Part shown: positions 1 to 6,768 of the stretch, in pieces | Position numbering within the stretch: the stretch's first letter is position 1 | Layout of the letters: the number at the start of each line of letters is the position of its first letter | Assembly (NCBI RefSeq): GCF_946481155.1 | Contig: NZ_CAMLMK010000113.1 | Coordinates: 1 to 8,544, forward strand | Length of the DNA stretch: 8,544 nt | Source of the DNA: an uncultured Flavobacterium sp. | Lineage (GTDB): Bacteria > Bacteroidota > Bacteroidia > Flavobacteriales > Flavobacteriaceae | Reading direction: 5' to 3' | The notes under the pieces: model-generated | Told to the model about the DNA's origin: nothing | What the model saw: the letters and a program-made list of their open reading frames with translations, nothing else | The model's database searches: none | Made by a program: the position numbers and the translations under genes

Positions 1-491
1 ATTGGTGTCGCAGGAGTGATGACTGTAAGGTTGACTTGTGAGATGGCAACGCTATTTCCGTTTAAGGTATCAGGTCCATTTCCGTTGTTGTTCAACACAT
101 TACCTGCATTCGGATTGCCTGTTGTTCCGTTTCCGCCGTTAATAGTATCATCCTGAGCGATAATTGCCGGAGGACTAACTGTCACGGTAACGGTGGCCGA
201 ATCACAATTTGTCGGATTTAGTTTTTCGCAAATCTGGTATACCAGCGTATAAGTGCCGGCAGGCGTTCCCGGAGGCACAGAAACCTGACCTGTTGACGGA
301 CTAATTACCGGAACAGGATTGTTTCCTATTGGTGTCGCGGGAGTAGTAACTGTAAGATTAACTTGTGAGATGGTAACGTTGTTTCCGTTTATAGTATCGG
401 GTCCATTTCCGTTATTATTCAGCACATTGCCTGCATTCGGATTGCCTGTTGTTCCGTTTCCGCCGTTAATTATGTCATCCTGAGCGATAAT
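1..491 (-). repeat. 327-bp (109-residue) direct repeat, one full copy and one partial copy, reaching the left edge
   Basis: Positions 1-164 match 328-491 at a constant offset of 327 bp, which keeps the frame. By eye about 20 of 165 bases differ (roughly 88% identity), many at third codon positions. The unit runs from IIAQDD through [32 protein letters not shown] and [14 protein letters not shown]. The layout resembles cadherin/VCBS-like or Ig-like modules of Bacteroidota surface proteins. The high DNA identity against the diverged upstream repeats shows recent amplification or gene conversion. Further copies beyond the left edge are likely. Confidence 0.88.
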
Positions 492-3056
492 CACATTAAC
501 CGGTGTAGGCGTGGATGTGGAAGTGTTATTGCTGAGATTTGGATCAGGCTGGTTTCCGGTTATAGTCGCCGTATTAGCGTAAGAACCAATAGCATTTACT
601 GTAGCTGTGATTGTCAAAGTCGCATTGGCACCATTATTCAGATTACCGATTGTCCATACTCCCGTGACATTATTGTAGCTGCCTGTCGAGACGGTTGAAC
701 TTATGTATGTATATCCGCTTGGCAGAATGTCGTTTACAACTACGCCGTCAGCATCTCTTGGACCTCCATTCGAAGCCACTATAGTAAATGTCACATTGGA
801 ACCTACGGGAGGATTAGCATTACTGACAGTTTTAACAATACTTAAATCAGATGCTATACAATATAACGGTCCTCCGCCATCATCGCTGTCTTTCGTATTT
901 ACAAAAGCACCATAGACATTTACATTGCTGATTACACTTGCAAGTGAGCCCACTCTGATCTGTATCTCATCAAAAGGCAAAGTAGCTTTAAATCCCACAT
1001 TGTAAAATCCCGGACCGCTTCCAAATATCGGCGTAAGGAGCGAAAGGCTAAGCAATTGCGCGCCCGTTCTTGCTTCTCTAAACTGTCCGTTGTTATAGGT
1101 TGAAATAGTTAAAGTCTGAAATAAATCAAGCTCAATTAAGTTATTGATATCCTTGATAGTAAATCCGGCAATAGTACCGGAAGGATATGTGAATAACTGA
1201 TCGGCGACTGCAATGGATCCTGACACCAGTGTACTTGCCGTCAAGGTGATATTTGCATAATCTGAAGTATTTGCCGTTAAAACATTATTGGTATTATTTA
1301 CAGCACAGGCTGCGCAGGCCAGGCCGCTTAGTCCAGATTTCGCAATCACTGGAAAAGCCGGATTTGTTAAGGCATAAGTCTGATTACATTCTACCACCGC
1401 CGGACAAAATTTTTCCAAGTAAGCGTTATGTACTTTTACGGTTCCTAAAATAACATTCGCCAGGTTCGTCAGTGTAATTTGGGCCTCATCAAAAGGTAAA
1501 GTGCCTACAAATCCTATTGTTTGTCTTTCTTTGCCAATCAATAAACTGGTATTGACAGAAATTAATGGCCCATATCCGGATTTAGTTTCCTGCTGGACGC
1601 CGTTTAAATAGGTTGTCACCCGGATAGCATCGAAGACATTCGCGTTCAGTAAGCCGACGCTTTCGATATCAAAACCGGCGAAAGTACCGACTGGATAATC
1701 TGTGAGTTGGTCTTTTACGGAGATTTTCCCACTGGTTCCCACGCTTGTTGTCAAATCGATATTTGCATGGTTTGTCAGGTTGGAATCGATTAGATTTTCT
1801 GTATTGCTTACGGAACAAAGCACGCAGGCTATACCATCAATGCCGGTTCTTACTCCGTTGATAAATACGGGATAGGCCGGAGCATTGATTGCAGTTGGTG
1901 TATTACAAGGTAAGGGAGGGCCCGCGCAGAACTTTTGGAAAATGGCGCTGTAGACTTTAGTCAGACCAAGATTGACTCCAACCGTTTGGTTTATAGATAT
2001 TTGCACTTCGTCAAAAGAGAGTGTGGATACAAACCCTAACTTATAACGTCCCGTAGCGTTGAGCAGCGTACCATTAACCAGCAAATTAGTGCCGGAAAAC
2101 TGTTGTCGGGCAACTCCGTTGAGATAGGTTTTTATTTGTACGTTACTTAATGCCGTGAGACTTGCCAGGTTTACATTTTCAATTTCAAAGCCCGTATAGG
2201 TTCCTGCAGGATAGTCGGTTACCTGATCGCTAATCGCCAGGCTTACAGATCCGGCAACACCGGCAATCAGATTCAGACCGGCATAATCGCTGCTGCCTGA
2301 TGATATTGCATTCTCCGGAGCAATTATACTTCCTACGCTAATTCCTGATACTCCGGTATGTCCGTTCTGAATTGCTGCAGGGAACAAAGGGAGATTGAAA
2401 GCGGTGGGAGTATTACAGGCCAAATCCGCCCCGGCACAATAACTTCTGATAACCGGATAGTAAATATTTGTGGAAGTTGATACACCTGCCAGACTATTGA
2501 TAGAAATTTCAATGGAATCAAAAGATTGTATGGTATTAAATCCTAAGATATAATTACCCGGATTGGCTAACAAACTTAAACTTATTAACGAACTTCCTGT
2601 AACCGTTTCCTTTAGAACACCACCTTGGTAGGTCCTTATTGAAATATTGTTCAATAAATCTACGGAAAGAATTCCTCCATTGGGAGCAATCCTGAAACCT
2701 GCAAAAGTCCCGGTTGCGAAGATGTCATTGGTATCCGTTGCTCTTAACCGATGTGTGACTCCAACGCCGATAGTAGTTGTTGCTGTCGCGTAGTTGGTTA
2801 AATTGGTGTCGATTAATCTGGAAACATTTGAAATTCCACAGCCCAATACACATAAACCACTTGTTGAAGAACTTGTAGTTAAGTTATCAAACAGACTTGA
2901 TGTTAAAGGGACGGGATCTTCAGTGTTGCATTGAATTGTTCCATTATCTGCAGCTATGGTCTTTTTTTTGTCATTTTTCACAGCATTGGAATAAGAACTT
3001 ACAGTACCGGCAAAAAGTAGGAATGCCAGTAACCACAGGGTAATCTTTGATTTCAT
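1..3056 (-). CDS. Giant repetitive secreted surface protein (adhesin-like), N-terminal 1018 residues; C-terminus beyond left edge
   Basis: The reading frame is open from an ATG at 3056 to the left edge with no stop. Residues 1-21 or so form a Sec signal peptide (K-rich start, then [15 protein letters not shown]). Residues 43-733 hold four degenerate repeats of about 170 residues, each with a xYPxGTxxGFxI motif, a TYxxGxxxE-like motif and a SFDxxxISI-like motif. Residues 737-848 resemble a DUF11 repeat (starts [20 protein letters not shown], ends near [11 protein letters not shown]). From residue 856 a 109-residue Asn/Gly/Asp-rich module begins ([20 protein letters not shown]) and is repeated at 965. 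Such architectures are typical of Flavobacterium surface proteins exported by Sec and then T9SS, usually ending in a gliding-motility-type sorting domain. That end is not visible here, so T9SS export is inferred. Start choice: good signal peptide, and the same leader as the two neighbours. No Shine-Dalgarno. Function unknown; adhesion is a guess from architecture. Confidence 0.9.
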   Translation of the reverse strand, partial: MKSKITLWLLAFLLFAGTVSSYSNAVKNDKKKTIAADNGTIQCNTEDPVPLTSSLFDNLTTSSSTSGLCVLGCGISNVSRLIDTNLTNYATATTTIGVGVTHRLRATDTNDIFATGTFAGFRIAPNGGILSVDLLNNISIRTYQGGVLKETVTGSSLISLSLLANPGNYILGFNTIQSFDSIEISINSLAGVSTSTNIYYPVIRSYCAGADLACNTPTAFNLPLFPAAIQNGHTGVSGISVGSIIAPENAISSGSSDYAGLNLIAGVAGSVSLAISDQVTDYPAGTYTGFEIENVNLASLTALSNVQIKTYLNGVARQQFSGTNLLVNGTLLNATGRYKLGFVSTLSFDEVQISINQTVGVNLGLTKVYSAIFQKFCAGPPLPCNTPTAINAPAYPVFINGVRTGIDGIACVLCSVSNTENLIDSNLTNHANIDLTTSVGTSGKISVKDQLTDYPVGTFAGFDIESVGLLNANVFDAIRVTTYLNGVQQETKSGYGPLISVNTSLLIGKERQTIGFVGTLPFDEAQITLTNLANVILGTVKVHNAYLEKFCPAVVECNQTYALTNPAFPVIAKSGLSGLACAACAVNNTNNVLTANTSDYANITLTASTLVSGSIAVADQLFTYPSGTIAGFTIKDINNLIELDLFQTLTISTYNNGQFREARTGAQLLSLSLLTPIFGSGPGFYNVGFKATLPFDEIQIRVGSLASVISNVNVYGAFVNTKDSDDGGGPLYCIASDLSIVKTVSNANPPVGSNVTFTIVASNGGPRDADGVVVNDILPSGYTYISSTVSTGSYNNVTGVWTIGNLNNGANATLTITATVNAIGSYANTATITGNQPDPNLSNNTSTSTPTPVNVIIAQDDIINGGNGTTGNPNAGNVLNNNGNGPDTINGNNVTISQVNLTVTTPATPIGNNPVPVISPSTGQVSVPPGTPAGTYTLVYQICEKLNPTNCDSATVTVTVSPPAIIAQDDTINGGNGTTGNPNAGNVLNNNGNGPDTLNGNSVAISQVNLTVITPATP
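513..848 (-). other. DUF11-type beta-sandwich module of the large surface protein
   Basis: Residues 737-848 carry the hallmarks of the DUF11 / conserved repeat domain: opening [20 protein letters not shown], mid-domain [19 protein letters not shown], then [19 protein letters not shown], and the closing [12 protein letters not shown]. The family is an Ig-like stalk module common in bacterial surface proteins. It forms a single copy between the four-fold repeat and the 109-residue repeat, so a spacer or stalk role is likely. Confidence 0.8.
858..2930 (-). repeat. Four degenerate ~170-residue protein repeats inside the large surface protein
   Basis: Using the recurring Cys-Asn pair (CNT or CNQ) as boundary, units begin near 2930 (C43), 2417 (C214), 1907 (C384) and 1388 (C557), giving lengths of about 171, 170, 173 and 177 residues. 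Recurrent landmarks are [15 protein letters not shown] / [15 protein letters not shown] / [15 protein letters not shown], then TYLNGV or TYNNG, then [10 protein letters not shown] / [10 protein letters not shown] / [10 protein letters not shown], then a closing FC followed by CN. Unit 1 is the most diverged. The repeats are clear in protein but diverged in DNA, so they are old. I do not recognise the family; the alternating hydrophobic pattern suggests an all-beta fold. Confidence 0.8.
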
Positions 3057-3250
3057 ACAATTAAAATTAGTTATACTATTCCTTGAAGGGTCTTAATCCA
3101 TTTAAACCTTTTTTTCTAGAATATTGTTAACCAGTATTTTAATTGTCAGTAAAATTATATATTTTACACAGTAATAGGGGTTTTTCCTATAAAAAAACTA
3201 TGAAGAACTTATTAATCCGATAAACGCACTTTTTTCTTACTTTTATTAAG
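3057..3250 (-). promoter_or_regulatory. Upstream control region of the large surface-protein gene (copy A of a triplicated leader region)
   Basis: AT-rich region directly upstream of the ATG at 3056. It shares ordered blocks with the regions before 4655 and 6311: a start-proximal TAATTTTAATTG block, the block at 3126-3146 (plus strand GTTAACCAGTATTTTAATTG), and a distal block at 3215-3224 (ATCCGATAAA on plus) followed by a T-rich stretch to 3240. No Shine-Dalgarno is visible, as usual in Bacteroidota, where A/T-rich leaders drive initiation. I could not place a confident -33/-7 (TTG / TAnnTTTG) pair, so the exact promoter and transcript start are unresolved. Confidence 0.6.
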
Positions 3251-3298
3251 ATTTTTTTAAGAATTAGATTTTCCAGTTTTTTTAATTTCTGCTTCCAT

Positions 3299-3336
3299 AA
3301 AAAAAGGCAATAATTTCTAAATTTATTGCCTTCTTT
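3299..3336 (-). terminator. Rho-independent terminator after the 434-aa paralogue gene
   Basis: Inverted repeat AAGGCAATAA (3304-3313) and TTATTGCCTT (3323-3332), a 10-bp stem with a 9-nt loop. In the minus-strand transcript it is followed directly by a run of U. It lies about 18 nt past the TAA stop at 3351-3353. The same stem sequence recurs after the neighbouring paralogue. Confidence 0.85.
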
Positions 3337-3350
3337 AACATTAAAGCGAT

Positions 3351-4655
3351 TTACATCCTTAATGCCCGCAGCAGTGTACGTTGTTCGCCCTGGATGACTT
3401 CAATGAAATACAATCCTGCGCTTAATTCGTTTCCCAGCCTAATGTTTTCAGAATATTCGGATTGCAGCTGCTTAAGCCGTCTTCCATTTGCATCGGTTAT
3501 ATTTATTGTAATGTTTTCTTTGCTTAACGATCCTATATGCAATTCAAATGTACTTGAGGAAGGATTTGGTGCCAAAGTTACTTTCATATCCATTGCTGGT
3601 ACCTCATCAATTCTGCTGGAGCAATTGGGCACCATATTGATGGTCGCAACGCTGTTTGATACCGTTGTGTCTTGGATTTTACTTTCAAAAATATATTGAT
3701 ACGTTGGAGGTGAGCCTGTAAAAGTTGACCCTATTACCGATTTGGAATCGTATTTAACCGACAGTACATATTGTGCACCCGGAATGGCATCGTCTATACA
3801 TATTCTTCCTTGCCCTAAGGAAACCTGGGTTCCTGTAGCAACTTTGGAACAATCTGCATCGTATAACGTAACCTGATTACCCTGATGTATGCTGAATAAT
3901 GCCAGCTCATTATTTGATTTTGTCTGAAGGATATCCACACAGAAGTTTTCTGATGGTGCTGCCAGAAGAGTAAAATAAAAGAATTTGCCCGGCGTAGCAT
4001 TAGTGACCTTTCCCGCCCGGCTTCTGTAACAGAATTGTTCTATTAACTGACCATACGGATCATCTTCATAATCGGAACAGCTTACAGAGGTATGGAATAT
4101 TCCGGCGGGATGACAATCATTAGGAGGATCGTAGATATATACTTCCGATTTTTTGGAGCTGCAGCCAAGGTTTACATTTTTAACCGATACAAAATACTGA
4201 CCGGGAGGAACATTATTGAATGTTGTACTAGATTGATAGTCAGTATTATTTATGCTGTAAACGTATTCATTTCCCAGAGGATGCATCACAAATATTGCAC
4301 CGCTGACATCACCACAATCCGGTTGGCTTGTTATGACGGACGGAGTTCTGGGCCGTAAAGGTTTGATTAATTCTACACATACAGGCTCATAGTAAGTACC
4401 GTTATTGTCTTTTACTCTAATGCAATAGATAGAATAGGGGTAAAGATCTGAGAAGACTGGATTGCTTTGAAAAGCCGAGTTGTTAAGGCTGTAGGCGAAA
4501 TTGGGTCCCGTGGGCGAAGTAACGGTAATCGATCCTGTCAGTACGGTACAAGTAGGATGAATTATAGTAACTGTTGGTACGGGAAGTGATTGCGCTTGGA
4601 TGTCACAGGCAAAACAAAACGATGCCAGTAACCACGGAGTAAATGTTGCTTTCAT
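3351..4655 (-). CDS. T9SS-secreted surface protein with two SprB-like modules and a type A C-terminal sorting domain (434 aa)
   Basis: Residues 1-21 form a signal peptide (cleavage probably near DIQA-QS). Two SprB-like beta modules follow at about 27-100 and 104-180, each with a GxIxVxxPxGxxxxYSxNN core and a closing YxxxVKxxxG strand. A Cys-rich central domain spans about 184-345 (landmarks AGIFHTSVSC, SENFCVDILQTK, VTLYDADC, GQGRICI, VLSVKYDSKS). The last 77 residues are a T9SS type A sorting domain: LAPNPSSSTFELHIGS, INITDANGRRLKQL, ELSAGLYFIEVIQGE, ending ALRM. By family knowledge, such proteins pass Sec, fold in the periplasm, and are released or anchored by the T9SS after CTD removal. 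It is a paralogue of the 468-aa neighbour and a separate transcription unit with its own leader and terminator. No catalytic motif was found; ligand binding or adhesion is a guess. Confidence 0.93.
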   Translation of the reverse strand: MKATFTPWLLASFCFACDIQAQSLPVPTVTIIHPTCTVLTGSITVTSPTGPNFAYSLNNSAFQSNPVFSDLYPYSIYCIRVKDNNGTYYEPVCVELIKPLRPRTPSVITSQPDCGDVSGAIFVMHPLGNEYVYSINNTDYQSSTTFNNVPPGQYFVSVKNVNLGCSSKKSEVYIYDPPNDCHPAGIFHTSVSCSDYEDDPYGQLIEQFCYRSRAGKVTNATPGKFFYFTLLAAPSENFCVDILQTKSNNELALFSIHQGNQVTLYDADCSKVATGTQVSLGQGRICIDDAIPGAQYVLSVKYDSKSVIGSTFTGSPPTYQYIFESKIQDTTVSNSVATINMVPNCSSRIDEVPAMDMKVTLAPNPSSSTFELHIGSLSKENITINITDANGRRLKQLQSEYSENIRLGNELSAGLYFIEVIQGEQRTLLRALRM

Positions 4656-4845
4656 GCAATTAAAATTTAGTTTAGTACTTCTTAAATAAATGGTTTTGAT
4701 CCATTAAACCTTTTTTTAGGATACGCTAATCAACATTTTAATTGTAAAGTAAAAATAGATATTAAATATGGGCAGGACAATATTTTAATAGGAAAAAACT
4801 ATTAAAAACGTATAAATCCGATAAACCTACTTTTTCTGATTTCTA
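4656..4845 (-). promoter_or_regulatory. Upstream control region of the 434-aa paralogue (copy B of the leader region)
   Basis: Shares ordered blocks with copies A and C: CAATTAAAATTTAG adjoining the start codon, a CCATTAAACCTTTTTTT block near 4701-4717 (also in copy A), a CATTTTAATTGTAAAGTAAAA block near 4734-4754, and ATCCGATAAA at 4816-4825 followed by T-rich DNA. The distal block lies about 161-170 bp upstream of the ATG at 4655. No Shine-Dalgarno. Promoter activity is inferred from conservation and from its place between a terminator and a start codon. Confidence 0.6.
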
Positions 4846-4856
4846 TATATTTAAGT

Positions 4857-4889
4857 AAAAAAGGCAATAAATTGCTTATTGCCTTTTTT
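4857..4889 (-). terminator. Rho-independent terminator after the 468-aa paralogue gene
   Basis: Perfect inverted repeat AAGGCAATAA (4861-4870) and TTATTGCCTT (4876-4885) with a 5-nt loop. It is extended by AAAA before and TTTT after, so A- and U-tracts occur on both strands and it could work in either direction. It lies about 16 nt past the TAA stop at 4905-4907. The stem sequence is identical to that of the terminator at 3299-3336, consistent with duplication of the whole unit. Confidence 0.87.
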
Positions 4890-4904
4890 ATAGTTTGAAG
4901 TGAT

Positions 4905-6311
4905 TTATAACTTTAACGCTCTTATCACTGTATGTTTTTCGCCCTGAATAACTTCAATGAAATACAATCCTGCACTTAGTTCGCTTCCTAACCGAATATT
5001 TTCTGAATAATCAGCTTGCAGCTGTTTCATAGCTCTTCCATTGATATCGGTGATGTTTATAGTGATATTTTCTTTGCTCACGGATCCCAGATGCAGTACA
5101 AATTCCCCTGAGGCTGGATTAGGCGCCAAAGTTACCTGTAAAGCGTCTGATGAACTGTTTTCAAGTTTGCTTGCGCAATTTGGCATCATAAGGATGCTCG
5201 CGGTACTGTTCGGCAGTGGTATACCGTCAATGCTGCTTTCAAAAATATATTGGACTATCGGAGCAGACCCGGTGTGAGTCGACCCGATTAGCGATTTTGA
5301 ATCATATTTGACTACTAATACATATTGTGCACCTGGAACAGCATCGCTAATGCATATTCTTCCTTGTCCTATTGAAATTTGTGTTCCATCGGCTGCGTTA
5401 TCACAATCTGCATCATATAACGTAACTTGATTCTCTTGATGAATTGTGAAGAATGCCAGTTCATTACTTGATTTTGTCTGTAGGATATCCACACAAAAGT
5501 TTTCTGATGGTGCTGTTAAAAAAGTATAGTAGTAGAATTTCCCAGGAGTAACATTGGTCACGCTTCCGGATCGGGTTCGGTAGCATAACTGGTCTATTAA
5601 TTGGCCTCCGGGATCATCCTGGTAGTTGCGACAGCTTACCGAAGTATGGAATATTCCTGCCGAAGTACAATTTTTGGGAGGCTGGTTGACAGTCGCCAAT
5701 GTAAATTTGGAAATACAGTCATGTTCGTTTTTAACGGTTACTTCATAACTGTTAGCTGTAAGACCACTGAATACCGGACTGCTTTGATAGTCAACGCCAT
5801 TGACACTATAAGTATACTGGCTGCCTATCGGATCGGTGACTACGATGGTACCGGTTGCAGTCCCGCAGTTGGGCTGGTTTACAAGTACCGCCGGTGTTTT
5901 AGGTCTTATGATTTTGATGATTTCTGCACATACGGTCTCATATAAAGTGCCTTGAGTGTCTTTTACTCTAATGCAATAGATAGCAGGTACAAGTTCTGAG
6001 AATACGGGGTTCGTCTGAAAGGGTGAATTGTTGATGCTGTACTCATAGCCACTGCCTGTGGGAGAGGTAACTGTAATCATTCCTACCGGGTGAGCGCAGG
6101 TGGGCTGGATTACTTCTAATGTTGGTACAATTGTCTGAACCGAAATGTAACCAATTAGGTCCGATGAAGGGGAAGATTTAGGGTTGTCAAGAGAAATAAT
6201 ATCTCTGTTTAAGTTCATAGTACTTTTTTTGTCATGTCCTATATTTGAATAGGAATTTGTGCCGACAGCAAAAAGTAAAGCCAGTAACCAAAAAGTAATT
6301 TTTCTTTCCAT
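4905..6311 (-). CDS. T9SS-secreted surface protein with two SprB-like modules and a type A C-terminal sorting domain (468 aa)
   Basis: Residues 1-20 or so form a signal peptide (KITFWLLALLFAVGTNS). A hydrophilic linker at about 24-60 (HDKKSTMNLN onward) is absent from the shorter paralogue. Two SprB-like modules lie at about 62-134 and 138-213 (GMITVTSPTGSGYEYSINNS; GTIVVTDPIGSQYTYSVNG). The central Cys-rich domain is about 218-385 and the T9SS type A sorting domain 393-468 (LAPNPASGEFVLHLGS, INITDINGRAMKQL, ELSAGLYFIEVIQGE, ending ALKL). It aligns with the 434-aa protein throughout, most strongly in the central domain and the sorting domain, and all twelve cysteines of the mature part are conserved. 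The start at 6311 is supported by the signal peptide and the shared leader. Expected location is the cell surface or medium via Sec and T9SS. Molecular role unknown. Confidence 0.93.
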   Translation of the reverse strand: MERKITFWLLALLFAVGTNSYSNIGHDKKSTMNLNRDIISLDNPKSSPSSDLIGYISVQTIVPTLEVIQPTCAHPVGMITVTSPTGSGYEYSINNSPFQTNPVFSELVPAIYCIRVKDTQGTLYETVCAEIIKIIRPKTPAVLVNQPNCGTATGTIVVTDPIGSQYTYSVNGVDYQSSPVFSGLTANSYEVTVKNEHDCISKFTLATVNQPPKNCTSAGIFHTSVSCRNYQDDPGGQLIDQLCYRTRSGSVTNVTPGKFYYYTFLTAPSENFCVDILQTKSSNELAFFTIHQENQVTLYDADCDNAADGTQISIGQGRICISDAVPGAQYVLVVKYDSKSLIGSTHTGSAPIVQYIFESSIDGIPLPNSTASILMMPNCASKLENSSSDALQVTLAPNPASGEFVLHLGSVSKENITINITDINGRAMKQLQADYSENIRLGSELSAGLYFIEVIQGEKHTVIRALKL

Positions 6312-6495
6312 GCAATTAAAATTTAGGTTTACTAATTCTAAATATACAGGTTTTTGTCAATTAACCACTTGTTAACCAGTATTTTAGTTGTAAGTAAAAT
6401 TAGACATTTGAAATAAAAAAGAAGTTTTTTCTTATATAAAACCTATAAAAAAACTGATAAATCCGATAAATGACTTTTTTCTTACTTTTAATCGG
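6312..6495 (-). promoter_or_regulatory. Upstream control region of the 468-aa paralogue (copy C of the leader region)
   Basis: Carries the same blocks as copies A and B: CAATTAAAATTTAG next to the start codon, GTTAACCAGTATTTTAGTTG at 6371-6390, and GATAAATCCGATAAA ending at 6470 followed by CTTTTTTCTTACTTTTA near 6474-6490. The last block is nearly identical to copy A (3228-3245). The distal block sits about 150-159 bp upstream of the ATG, slightly closer than in A and B. No Shine-Dalgarno; exact promoter elements not resolved. Confidence 0.6.
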
Positions 6496-6704
6496 ATATT
6501 GAAGGATCGATTTGCTTAGTTGACTCTAAAAAAATTAAGAAGATTACTCTTTATAAAATTAAAAGTTCAAAGGTTTCTAATCTCCTAAATGTTGATAGCG
6601 TCTTACCAGCACTAAAAATTATTTGAGGTAGTGTAAATTTATATCTACTGAAAAGAAGTTAGGTACGGTAAAACCGTAATAAGTGTTAAAGTATTGATAA
6701 AGAA
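6496..6704. other. Non-coding spacer with no recognised gene
   Basis: This is the part of the 457-bp gap between the TonB receptor gene and the 468-aa paralogue that is not covered by the leader region or terminator. It is AT-rich and I see no convincing ORF, tRNA or known RNA. The only structure noted is a short perfect inverted repeat TACGGT-AAA-ACCGTA at 6664-6678, which has no U-tract and no clear role. Confidence 0.5.
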
Positions 6705-6745
6705 ACGAAAAGGAGCATGTAGTGAATACCACACGCTCCTTCGCA
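6705..6745 (-). terminator. Strong hairpin terminator after the TonB-dependent receptor gene
   Basis: Inverted repeat AAGGAGC (6710-6716) and GCTCCTT (6735-6741). The inner arms also pair, with G-U wobbles, giving about 14 bp closed by a 4-nt loop. In the minus-strand transcript the hairpin is followed by UUUCGUUUC-like sequence. It begins about 28 nt past the TAA stop at 6769-6771. It is unrelated in sequence to the two GGCAATAA hairpins, so this gene is a separate transcription unit. Confidence 0.82.
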
Positions 6746-6768
6746 CTTATTTTTTTAAAATTCCTGTC

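Noticed and set aside
1..491. 327-bp direct repeat as a CRISPR array or mobile element
   Set aside because: The repeat is coding, in frame, far too long for a CRISPR repeat, and lacks spacers, transposase or terminal inverted repeats.
703..915. Forward-strand ORF of 70 codons, and similar plus-strand ORFs at 1253-1453, 3394-3699, 4092-4358, 5041-5277, 5601-5945, 6920-7117 and 7945-8178
   Set aside because: All lie antisense inside long minus-strand coding frames with clear domain signatures. None has a recognisable product or leader.
2333..2521. Minus-strand ORF of 62 codons, and another at 3815-4000
   Set aside because: They are out-of-frame shadows within the large surface protein and the 434-aa protein, whose own frames are intact through these positions.
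1..3056. The large frame as a pseudogene or frameshifted gene
   Set aside because: Codon-by-codon reading gives an uninterrupted frame from the ATG to the edge with repeats in register. The missing stop is explained by the window boundary.
6664..6678. Perfect short inverted repeat TACGGT-AAA-ACCGTA as a terminator or operator
   Set aside because: The 6-bp stem has no U-tract, lies past a much stronger terminator, and could be chance; no second copy was seen near the leader regions.
6312..6768. Transcriptional read-through linking the TonB receptor and the surface proteins as one operon
   Set aside because: A strong hairpin follows the receptor gene, and each surface-protein gene has its own leader region. 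Both paralogue genes also have their own terminators, so separate units are more likely.
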